Part shown: in pieces, positions 8,592-15,114 of the stretch
Layout: every line of letters begins with the position of its first letter
How positions within the stretch are numbered: position 1 is the first letter of the stretch
Source of the DNA: Streptomyces sp. NBC_01288
GTDB lineage: Bacteria > Actinomycetota > Actinomycetes > Streptomycetales > Streptomycetaceae
Length of the DNA stretch: 64,000 nucleotides
Assembly (NCBI RefSeq): GCF_035982055.1
Contig: NZ_CP108427.1
Coordinates: forward strand, 7,377,001-7,441,000
Reading direction: 5' to 3'
Notes under the pieces: model-generated
What the model was told of the DNA's origin: nothing
The model's input: only the letters and a program-made list of their open reading frames with translations
Database searches by the model: none
Translations under genes and position numbers: made by a program

Positions 8592-9780
8592 AGCAGGACC
8601 TCACTTCGTCCTGCACTTGGAGGAGGCGCTCCGCCACCTCATGCTCGTCCCGGCCAGAGACGGTGACGATGGCGGCGGCCTGCTCCCAGGCCCGTGGCGG
8701 GTCCATGGCGGATCCCGGGGTCGCGTAGACCTGCTGCTCCAGTACCCAGGGGTGGTCGAGATCCACGGCGCGGGTCATGTGCAGGCCGGGTACATAGACC
8801 AAGGTGTAGCCGCTGAGCTGCTCGCTCCAGCGAGTAGGCCGAGGGAGCGGGTCACCCACCTGGGCGGCGATCATGGCGGCCACCAGGTCGATGCCCGTAC
8901 GGGCCCGAAGCCCAGCTCTGATACCGCCGCCTCCGAGCCGGGCAGCGATCTCACCGAAGACGATTTCGCCGTCGGCCGTTACGTACACCTCATGGTGGGT
9001 GACCCCGCTGAACCCCGGGTAGCATGCGATCACCCGGTCGTTGAACGCCCGCAGCCGGTCGAAGAGCGGGCCGGGCGCCACCTCAATGTCCCAGAAGTGG
9101 TCCTGGGTCAGGTAAGCCGTCGTGGAATGGATGCTGTGACCGGCGGTAGCCGTGATCACCCGTGAGCCCTCCACGACGCTGTCGATGTGGTGGAGCTCGC
9201 CGTCGATGAACTCCTCCACCTCGAAGTCGGTGAGCCGGTCTTCCAGCCGGGCTTCGACGTCCCTCAGATCGCTCTCACCAGACACGATGTTGATGTCCAT
9301 GGAACCGGCTTCCGCCCGCGGCTTGACCACCACCTTGCCGTACTTCTTGAGCAGGGCCATGGCAGCGTCGTGGGAGTAGGGGGCGAACTCAGGAACCCTG
9401 ATGCCCTGCCGGCTCAGATGCTCCTTCATCACCACCTTGTCCCGGAAGGGCCTGACCTCGTCCGGCTGAAGACCGCCGAGGCCGAGTTCGGCGCGGAGCT
9501 CGGCGACCGGCAGCTGCAACCTTTCGGTCAGCACCAGCAGCCGCTGCGACGGCAGAGCGCCGGAGCCGCTTACGAACCTGGCCGCGTCGAGCAATGCCTG
9601 CTGGTCCAGACGGTGCACGCCTACGACGCATTGGAGCGATTCGCCCACCGCGAGTGGCAATTTCTCCAGGCTGGTGACGAGGCGGACGTCGAAACGGTCG
9701 GCGGGAAAGAGGCTTTGCCCGTCCTCGTCGGTGTAGAAGGTGTAGCCGAGGCGGTCCAGTACCGTGATGGCCATCTTCAT
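8578..9780 (-). CDS. ATP-grasp ligase
   Basis: A 400-residue protein. The ATP-grasp core is visible in GKVVVKPRAEAGSMDINIV (nucleotide-binding Lys) and GEIVFGEIAARLGGGGI (metal-binding acidic residues), with DKVVMKEHLSRQGI before it. This layout is that of carboxylate-amine ligases such as L-amino acid ligases, not of the graspetide macrocyclases. The ATG at 9778-9780 overlaps the stop of the upstream dehydrogenase gene (ATGA). It could join an amino acid to a second acid or modify the peptide; substrate unknown. Confidence 0.85.
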   Translation of the reverse strand: MKMAITVLDRLGYTFYTDEDGQSLFPADRFDVRLVTSLEKLPLAVGESLQCVVGVHRLDQQALLDAARFVSGSGALPSQRLLVLTERLQLPVAELRAELGLGGLQPDEVRPFRDKVVMKEHLSRQGIRVPEFAPYSHDAAMALLKKYGKVVVKPRAEAGSMDINIVSGESDLRDVEARLEDRLTDFEVEEFIDGELHHIDSVVEGSRVITATAGHSIHSTTAYLTQDHFWDIEVAPGPLFDRLRAFNDRVIACYPGFSGVTHHEVYVTADGEIVFGEIAARLGGGGIRAGLRARTGIDLVAAMIAAQVGDPLPRPTRWSEQLSGYTLVYVPGLHMTRAVDLDHPWVLEQQVYATPGSAMDPPRAWEQAAAIVTVSGRDEHEVAERLLQVQDEVRSCFEQH

Positions 9781-11018
9781 GCCGCCGCATCCACCTTCGC
9801 GTAGTCGAGGTAGCGCCGTCGCAGCTCGGACGCGCATTCGTCTACATCCGTGAGTGGCATGCGCTTGCAGTGGTATTGGAGCTCCGACCGCATGACGTCG
9901 ACGGCTGTGTCGGTGAAAGTAACGGTTCCGTCGCTGTCGATCCGTTCGATGCCGTCGAAGACCTGCGCCTGGGTGTTGATCTCCTGGGCGGTCGCGAGGT
10001 CGATGTCGTGCGGCAGATCGACGTGGATCGCCCGGTTCGCCACGCGGACTGGATAACCCCCGACGCGGCCGTCGACGCCGGGGCTGTGGGCCAGGCGGGA
10101 GGTGCCGTCGAGAAGGGGTTGCAGGATGCTCATGGCCGACGCCGAAGTCATCGTCTGGCCGGTCATTCCGGACGGCCGTCCGTGGTGCCTGGCCAGTTCC
10201 GCGAAAAGATTCTCCGGGTCGCCTGCCGCACGCGTGACATCCTCGCCGTCCAGGAAGAACCGCAACGCACAGGGTGCCCCCCCGGAATTGCCGCTGCGTC
10301 CTATCCGGTGGCTGGTGTAGTGGTGCGCTATGAACCTGACGGTGAGGTCGTGCACGGAGCATCCGATGGCCGCCGCCGCCACGAGGCGCAGGCCGGCCGT
10401 GGGATTGGCTACGTTGCCGATACCGGCGTGCGGGCTGAGGTTTGCGGTCGCGAGTACCGGATGTACGGCGTCGGGGTAGGCCGCGTTGATCACGAGGGCG
10501 TCGCTGCCGCAGGCGCGGACCGCCCGCATGAGCTTGAGGACCGGAGCCAGGTGCATCGGTAGCCAGGGACCGAAGTGCGCCTTGGCGATCGCCTGGCGCC
10601 GCCGCTCGGACAGGCCAGTGACGACGTGCCACGACTGGATGCTGGCAGCGTTGAAGATGATGTCGGGAGCGAAGCTGCCAAGGGCGGTCGCGGTACGGGC
10701 CTCGTCACTGAGATCCGCATGGAAGGCGGAAACATCAACACGCCCTCCGTGCTGGATCGCAGTTTGGCGCACCAGGTTGGAGAGCCGCTGTACGGCGTCC
10801 GCGCGTCGTCCGAGGACGCCGACGACACGGGGGGTACTCGAATGCGCCAGCAAGGACAGTACACGCGCAGCCAAATCCCCGGAGCCGACCACCAGGATTC
10901 TCGGCGGCCTGGTGCCGCCCCAGTCGCGTTGCCAAGAGCCCGCTAACAGACGCGGTTCCTGAACCTTTTCGGCATTTTCATCGAAGGTCAACAGGAGGAA
11001 CCAGCTCCAATCAGACAC
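9777..11018 (-). CDS. Saccharopine-dehydrogenase-like NAD(P)-binding oxidoreductase
   Basis: A 413-residue protein with a Rossmann motif PRILVVGSGDLAARVLSLLA at about residues 39-58, followed by FNAAS and a long C-terminal domain typical of saccharopine dehydrogenase/reductase relatives. It is the first gene of the ten-gene minus operon. The proposed GTG start (11016-11018) has no clear ribosome site, so the start is uncertain. Codon 25 is TTA (bases 10944-10946), a rare codon that in Streptomyces makes translation depend on the bldA tRNA. Along with the ATP-grasp and phosphatase genes it may make a non-peptide building block. Confidence 0.75.
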   Translation of the reverse strand: MSDWSWFLLLTFDENAEKVQEPRLLAGSWQRDWGGTRPPRILVVGSGDLAARVLSLLAHSSTPRVVGVLGRRADAVQRLSNLVRQTAIQHGGRVDVSAFHADLSDEARTATALGSFAPDIIFNAASIQSWHVVTGLSERRRQAIAKAHFGPWLPMHLAPVLKLMRAVRACGSDALVINAAYPDAVHPVLATANLSPHAGIGNVANPTAGLRLVAAAAIGCSVHDLTVRFIAHHYTSHRIGRSGNSGGAPCALRFFLDGEDVTRAAGDPENLFAELARHHGRPSGMTGQTMTSASAMSILQPLLDGTSRLAHSPGVDGRVGGYPVRVANRAIHVDLPHDIDLATAQEINTQAQVFDGIERIDSDGTVTFTDTAVDVMRSELQYHCKRMPLTDVDECASELRRRYLDYAKVDAAA

Positions 11019-11352
11019 GAGGCCGAGAATAGTCCTACGCGAAATCTGATCTGAAATACCGAGCCATCATTGCACCTTACATAGGCTCGGCCGCAAAGTA
11101 TTACCCCGTCACGAAGCGAAGGAAACGCGCAGGTCGGCGGCGTTGTGGATCATACACCGACAGTAATTGAAGTCGGTCGTGATCTACGTCACAACATAAA
11201 GCCGAGGCCATGCGGGAATGACCCGTGAGTCCAGCATGCAACTTCACGAACGAGGCGAGTGGCTAAAATCAGCCACAGTTCCACGAAGGTAAAGAAAGCC
11301 CTATCTATAATACAAAAAAGGTTCAAGATCTTTTAAAATCGACGGGAATCTC
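11019..11352 (+). promoter_or_regulatory. Divergent promoter region between the two main RiPP operons
   Basis: These 334 bases hold no convincing gene and are markedly more AT-rich than their surroundings. An inverted repeat CCGAGCC (11059-11065) / GGCTCGG (11084-11090) lies about 40 bases upstream of the minus operon. A second small hairpin, GTGGCT/AGCCAC, spans 11259-11276. A TATAAT-like hexamer sits at 11306-11311, 42 bases before the E1-like gene, but I see no good -35 box for it. The strand given is arbitrary: promoters for both directions must lie here. Confidence 0.55.
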
Positions 11353-12237
11353 ATGACTGAATTAGTCCTAAATCCGGACGGCGCCATCTCCGACGACGGC
11401 ACGGATGTGACCTACTATCAGGCCTCCACACGCTCCGGGTTCGTCGCCCGCGGGCTCGCCGCCGTGGCACTGGTGAAGGTCTGGTCGCTGCTTGAAGGCG
11501 GGCGGCCAGCAACCGTGGAGACGCTGGCAGAGCACGTCGGAGGAGATCACGCCCCGGAGCTCGTGGACGGGTTCGTGTCCCGGGGGCTTCTCGTATCGGT
11601 GGACACGACCTCCCGCATCGGTTCGGAGCGACGGCTGGAGACCGTGATCGTGGGAGCCGCCACGCTCGCCAAACGCCTCGCCGAGGACCTCCGAGGGATC
11701 GTGGCGCCTGAGCACGGCTTGACCGTGATGGACGACGTGGATCCGGACACCGTCGAATCCGTCGACGTCCTCGTGGGAATCGAGGCGCTGAACGGAGTCC
11801 CGCGTCTGGAGTCATGGAACCGCATGGCCGCCGCAGCGGGCACCGTCTTCGTCCCAGCGGTCGTCTCCCCGGCCGATACGATCGTGGGCCCGGTCGTCCT
11901 GCCAGGCGGATCAGCATGCTTCAGCTGCTTCTGGACGCGCCTGACACTGGAAGACGAGCCTGGCGCAATGGCTCACTTCGGCCGACTGACCACGCAAGGC
12001 CTGCGGACCGCGATCTCCACCGAGGTACCCCCGGGCGCCAGCGTGGCGGCCGGCATCGTTGCTTCCGAGCTGACAAGACTCGCGGCCAGGCCGCTGGGCC
12101 CCGCCCTGATCGGACGAGCAGCCCTGTTCTCCCAGGCGGACTACCGCAACGAGATCCACCCGGTCTACCCGGTACCGGGATGCTCCGCGTGCTCCCTGGC
12201 TGACGGCCGCACCGGACGGAGCGGTGCCCGTGCTTGA
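11353..12237 (+). CDS. TOMM leader-binding / E1-like cyclodehydratase partner (ocin-ThiF-like)
   Basis: A 294-residue protein. The N-terminal part (about 1-95) has the size and position of the RRE peptide-binding domain; the middle resembles an E1/ThiF-like fold without an obvious ATP site. Two CxxC pairs, Cys189/Cys192 (CFSC) and Cys277/Cys280 (CSAC), form the structural zinc tetrad of this family. Such proteins bind the precursor leader and deliver it to the YcaO enzyme. Codon 4 is TTA (11362-11364), suggesting bldA-dependent expression. The YcaO gene starts 14 bases before this gene ends. Confidence 0.82.
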   Translation: MTELVLNPDGAISDDGTDVTYYQASTRSGFVARGLAAVALVKVWSLLEGGRPATVETLAEHVGGDHAPELVDGFVSRGLLVSVDTTSRIGSERRLETVIVGAATLAKRLAEDLRGIVAPEHGLTVMDDVDPDTVESVDVLVGIEALNGVPRLESWNRMAAAAGTVFVPAVVSPADTIVGPVVLPGGSACFSCFWTRLTLEDEPGAMAHFGRLTTQGLRTAISTEVPPGASVAAGIVASELTRLAARPLGPALIGRAALFSQADYRNEIHPVYPVPGCSACSLADGRTGRSGARA

Positions 12238-13576
12238 CACCACTTCCCCCCAGGAGCTGCGCCTTCGCGTTCTCAAGGGCGGCGAGACGGACGTCCGCCC
12301 GATCCTGGACCGGTTTCTGAGCGCAGTTAGCCCGAGAACGGGGATTATCCGTCTGCTGGCGGAGGAACGCGACTACTACAACGACGAGCCGAAGACGTTG
12401 TTGACCCGGGCGGACATCGCGCCGACCGTCGCTCTGTCCTCCGACGGTTACCCACGCCGGGCGGCGGAGGGCGGCCGCGGTTTCTCATACCGCGACACCC
12501 AAGTGGCGGGAGTGTTCGAGGGACTTGAGCGCTACTCCATGTCCGTCTTCCACCGCGATCTTCTCCCATACGGCAGCCACGCCTCCCTGACCGCCGCCGG
12601 CAAGACAGCTCTCCGTCCCGCCGACCTGGGGTGCCAGCTCACCCACACGACAGCGCTGGGCGACATTCTCGACACCATGGACATGCGCTGGGTCGAGGGC
12701 CTGTCGCTGGTGAGCGGAAGACCTGTCCTCGTCCCGGCTCAGCTGGTGTACGTCCCCTACCACGTGCAAGGGCCCGAGGTCTATCTGCGTGATCCGCTCA
12801 CCACCGGCGGCGCGGCCGGCCTCAGCTGGGCCGGCGCTGTTCGCCGAGGCATCATGGAAGTCGTCGAGCGGGACGCGCTGATGATGATGCACTACCGGGA
12901 CATCACACCCGACTTGCTCGATGCAAGCACGCTCCCGGGCGACCAGCTGCGGGAGCTCCTCGATGAAGCCGAGCGTTATCGGCTGACTGTTCGGCTGTTC
13001 CGCATCCCCACGGACGTTCCTGTGCACGCTGTCGTGGCTCAAGTGACTGACGACTCGGGTGTCGGGCCGGAGTTCACACTCGGCAGCAAGGCGTCGGGAT
13101 CGCTGGCCGAGAGCGCGGTGGGCGCCCTCTTCGAAGCCGTTTGCTTCCGGCGAGGTCTGCGTGAACGCCTCGCCCATGCACGCGAGTTCACCGAGCACAA
13201 CCTGGCTGAGCCCTCGGACATCATCTGCTTGGAGGACCGCACCTACTACTGGTGCCGGCGCGGTGCGGCCCTGGAGCTGGACTACCTCAACCGCGCACCG
13301 GCCGAAGCGGCACAGGACTGGAGCACCGCCGACTACGACCTGACTGACACTCTGGATCACCTCACGCAGCAGATGGGGGAGATCGTCGTCGTTGATGTCA
13401 CGACGCCCGACGTCGCAGAGCTCGGGGTGAGTGTGATCAAGGCCGTCATTCCGGAGCTGCAGCCGATGCACCTGTCCGAGGCACACCGTTGTTTCACCCG
13501 CCGAATCGTGGAGGGGACCGGTGCCGGGCACTTTGACGTGGCACGTGCAGACAGGCTTCCTCACCCATATCTGTAG
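12224..13576 (+). CDS. YcaO cyclodehydratase
   Basis: A 450-residue YcaO-domain protein. The signature block GRGFSYRDTQVAGVFEGLERYS carries the ATP/Mg glutamates, and EVVERDALMMMHYRD is the second conserved block. It ends RLPHPYL, a Pro-rich tail reminiscent of the PxPxP terminus of azoline-forming YcaO proteins. It would use ATP to turn Ser, Thr or Cys residues of the precursor into azolines, working with the E1-like protein. The GTG at 12224 overlaps the E1-like gene. A long hairpin lies right after it. Confidence 0.92.
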   Translation: MPVLDTTSPQELRLRVLKGGETDVRPILDRFLSAVSPRTGIIRLLAEERDYYNDEPKTLLTRADIAPTVALSSDGYPRRAAEGGRGFSYRDTQVAGVFEGLERYSMSVFHRDLLPYGSHASLTAAGKTALRPADLGCQLTHTTALGDILDTMDMRWVEGLSLVSGRPVLVPAQLVYVPYHVQGPEVYLRDPLTTGGAAGLSWAGAVRRGIMEVVERDALMMMHYRDITPDLLDASTLPGDQLRELLDEAERYRLTVRLFRIPTDVPVHAVVAQVTDDSGVGPEFTLGSKASGSLAESAVGALFEAVCFRRGLRERLAHAREFTEHNLAEPSDIICLEDRTYYWCRRGAALELDYLNRAPAEAAQDWSTADYDLTDTLDHLTQQMGEIVVVDVTTPDVAELGVSVIKAVIPELQPMHLSEAHRCFTRRIVEGTGAGHFDVARADRLPHPYL

Positions 13577-13580
13577 CCCA

Positions 13581-13636
13581 GCCGTGGTGCGGGAGTCGAG
13601 GTTGGACTTGCATTCATCCGAATCCCGCACCACGGC
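13581..13636 (+). terminator. Strong hairpin between convergent genes
   Basis: A perfect 14-bp stem, GCCGTGGTGCGGGA (13581-13594) with TCCCGCACCACGGC (13623-13636), encloses a 28-base loop. It sits between the stop of the YcaO gene and the stop of the convergent methyltransferase gene, so it can serve both as a terminator. No U-run follows, which is usual in high-GC actinobacteria. Confidence 0.75.
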
Positions 13637-13648
13637 CACACCCGTGAA

Positions 13649-14485
13649 CTACCGTCTGGCGTGAACGAGGAAACTGTCGAGAGCGTCCGATTCGCCTCGA
13701 ACCGGTACCCGATAGGGCCACCGCCCGAATTCCCTGGCCACCACGGAGTGCTGCGCTACCTCGCATTCCCAACCGCGACTCTCGAAAAGCATTTCGGGAT
13801 CGTCGGTGGCGAACTGCTGGCCCATTCCTTCCTGCTCCAGTGAGTCCAGCCAACTGCGTAGCCAGGGGCGCCGCCGGTCGAGCATCATTTGGCCGAGAAT
13901 ATCAGCCACGAGATGGCTGCCAGGAGCGGAAAGTGAAGTGATGGAGTCGAGGAAACCGGCTACGGCCTCCGCCGTCAGATAGCAGACCAGGCCTTCGACG
14001 ATCCAGAGTGTCGGGCGCTCGGGATCCATTCCGGCCTGCAGGAGCGGCGCCGCCCAGTCCGAGGTGAGGTCGACAGGGAGGACGTGACGCCGGCAGCGAG
14101 GGCGGGCCCTGATCTCTTCGAGTACCTGCTCCTTGACAACGAGCAGGTCAGGCTGATCGAGCTCGTACCAGTTGACGTTTTCGGCAAGGTCCAAACGGAA
14201 GCCGCGCGCGTCCATGCCAGCAGCCGGCATGACGACCTGCTCGATGTGGGAGGAGCGGAGCACTTCTTCGACGACATCGTCGAAGTAGCGGGTCCGCACA
14301 GCGACCGACGACGGGCGTCCCTCGGCCAGCGATGTCATGCGATCGGCCATTTCTTGGCCTGTTTCCCCCGCTAGATGGCCAGCGAAAGGATCGCTGAAGA
14401 GTGCATCACTGCGAACCGATTCGCGGGCACGTTCAGCCGCGACCCAACGGGCAGTTTCGGCTACGGAAGGTGAATGAGTGACCAT
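13649..14485 (-). CDS. SAM-dependent O-methyltransferase (LCMT / TIGR00027-like)
   Basis: A 278-residue class I methyltransferase. VVMPAAGMDARGFRLDL is motif I in the form used by leucine carboxyl methyltransferase relatives, and LWIVEGLVCYLTAEAV matches the later W-EGL-YL block. Members methylate carboxyl or hydroxyl oxygens. It faces the YcaO gene and shares a promoter region with the precursor gene, so it is likely a tailoring enzyme. The ATG at 14483-14485 has no clear ribosome site, so the mRNA may be leaderless. A carboxyl of the Asp in the core or the peptide C-terminus is a plausible target; unproven. Confidence 0.85.
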   Translation of the reverse strand: MVTHSPSVAETARWVAAERARESVRSDALFSDPFAGHLAGETGQEMADRMTSLAEGRPSSVAVRTRYFDDVVEEVLRSSHIEQVVMPAAGMDARGFRLDLAENVNWYELDQPDLLVVKEQVLEEIRARPRCRRHVLPVDLTSDWAAPLLQAGMDPERPTLWIVEGLVCYLTAEAVAGFLDSITSLSAPGSHLVADILGQMMLDRRRPWLRSWLDSLEQEGMGQQFATDDPEMLFESRGWECEVAQHSVVAREFGRWPYRVPVRGESDALDSFLVHARR

Positions 14486-14536
14486 GAGGCGAAGGTACCT
14501 CAGCCCGGGCGGCTAAAACTACTGCCGACGCCAGCA

Positions 14537-14549
14537 GGAAAGGTATTCA
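14537..14549 (+). repeat. 13-nt direct repeat, first copy
   Basis: GGAAAGGTATTCA occurs here and again at 14722-14734, where it forms the ribosome-binding site of the precursor gene. At this first copy no start codon follows at the right distance. It may be the remnant of a duplicated precursor gene or a shared regulator site. Confidence 0.5.
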
Positions 14550-14695
14550 GCCAACTGTACGCCGAAATCAAGTCATCCTTCCTGCGGCTTTGCGGGCAAT
14601 TCTTCGCGTGCGGGCCCGAGGGCTGGGCACTATTTGCATCCGGTTTACCAAAAGCCTTCTTGTCGAATGCAGATACATCATGCAAGCATCTCACC

Positions 14696-14713
14696 CGGCG
14701 CCAATTGGCGCCG
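14696..14713 (+). promoter_or_regulatory. 18-bp perfect palindrome upstream of the precursor gene (candidate operator)
   Basis: CGGCGCCAATTGGCGCCG is a perfect palindrome ending 23 bases before the GTG of the precursor gene. A symmetric site in this position suits a dimeric repressor or activator, or a 5'-UTR hairpin. No regulator gene is present in the cluster, so the protein that would bind it is unknown. Confidence 0.55.
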
Positions 14714-14736
14714 ACCGTCGTGGAAAGGTATTCAAA

Positions 14737-15036
14737 GTGTCATTCGAGTTCATCGAGTTCGGCACGCAGGGCGCCGGTTCCTCGGACAACGGGCGTGCGC
14801 TGATCAACGCGTCCTCGGACAACGGGCGTGCGCTGATCAACGCGTCCTCGGACAACGGGCGTGCGCTGATCAACGCGTCCTCGGACAACGGGCGTGCGCT
14901 GATCAACGCGTCCTCGGACAACGGGCGTGCGCTGATCAACGCGTCCTCGGACAACGGGCGTGCGCTGATCAACGGCTGCGACAACGGGCGCTCGCTGATC
15001 AACGCGTCCTCGGACAACGGCCGCACCACCGCCTAA
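14737..15036 (+). CDS. Multicore RiPP precursor peptide
   Basis: A 99-residue peptide. The GTG at 14737 follows GGAAAGG at 8 bases, a good ribosome site; longer upstream frames have no such signal. The leader is only MSFEFIEFGTQGAG. Then come five identical cores SSDNGRALINA, a sixth ending ING, a shorter seventh CDNGRSLINA and a final SSDNGRTTA. Ser, Cys and Thr are the residues that a YcaO/E1 pair cyclises, and each core offers an N-terminal Ser-Ser pair. The cluster has the azoline machinery, an azoline oxidase, a protease pair and a methyltransferase, all fitting such a substrate. No BLAST was possible; I do not recognise the sequence. Confidence 0.9.
   Translation: MSFEFIEFGTQGAGSSDNGRALINASSDNGRALINASSDNGRALINASSDNGRALINASSDNGRALINASSDNGRALINGCDNGRSLINASSDNGRTTA
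14779..15033 (+). repeat. Tandem 33-bp coding repeats of the precursor
   Basis: Six units of 33 bp run from 14779 to 14976. The first five are identical at every base and the sixth differs only in its last codon (GGC for GCG). A 30-bp seventh unit (14977-15006, TGC for the TCC TCG pair, plus two changes) and a 27-bp eighth unit (15007-15033) are diverged. Identity including silent positions shows recent expansion or gene conversion. Confidence 0.97.
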
Positions 15037-15046
15037 CGGATCCGGT

Positions 15047-15094
15047 CCGGGGGGAGTGGTCGCCTCGTTCGAGCATGGCGACCACTCCCCCCGG
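15047..15094 (+). terminator. 18-bp perfect hairpin after the precursor gene
   Basis: CCGGGGGGAGTGGTCGCC (15047-15064) pairs perfectly with GGCGACCACTCCCCCCGG (15077-15094) around a 12-base loop. It lies 10 bases after the precursor stop and 20 bases before the MmgE/PrpD start. It probably lets only part of transcription pass, giving far more precursor than enzyme, or stabilises the precursor mRNA. Confidence 0.85.
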
Positions 15095-15114
15095 GAGTAC
15101 ATGTGAGGGATGGT

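Noticed and set aside
11231..11295. Small frame starting MQLHERGEW in the divergent region
   Set aside because: Only 18 codons, no ribosome site and inside a promoter region.
14500..14694. 64-codon minus frame between methyltransferase and precursor
   Set aside because: No ribosome site, no motif, and it covers the likely promoter region and operator.
14691..15029. Repeat-bearing frame on the minus strand of the precursor
   Set aside because: It is a shadow of the repeats; it has no ribosome site or leader and lies opposite the better-supported plus frame.
14779..15033. CRISPR-like regular array
   Set aside because: The 33-bp units are contiguous with no spacers, stay in frame and code for the precursor cores.
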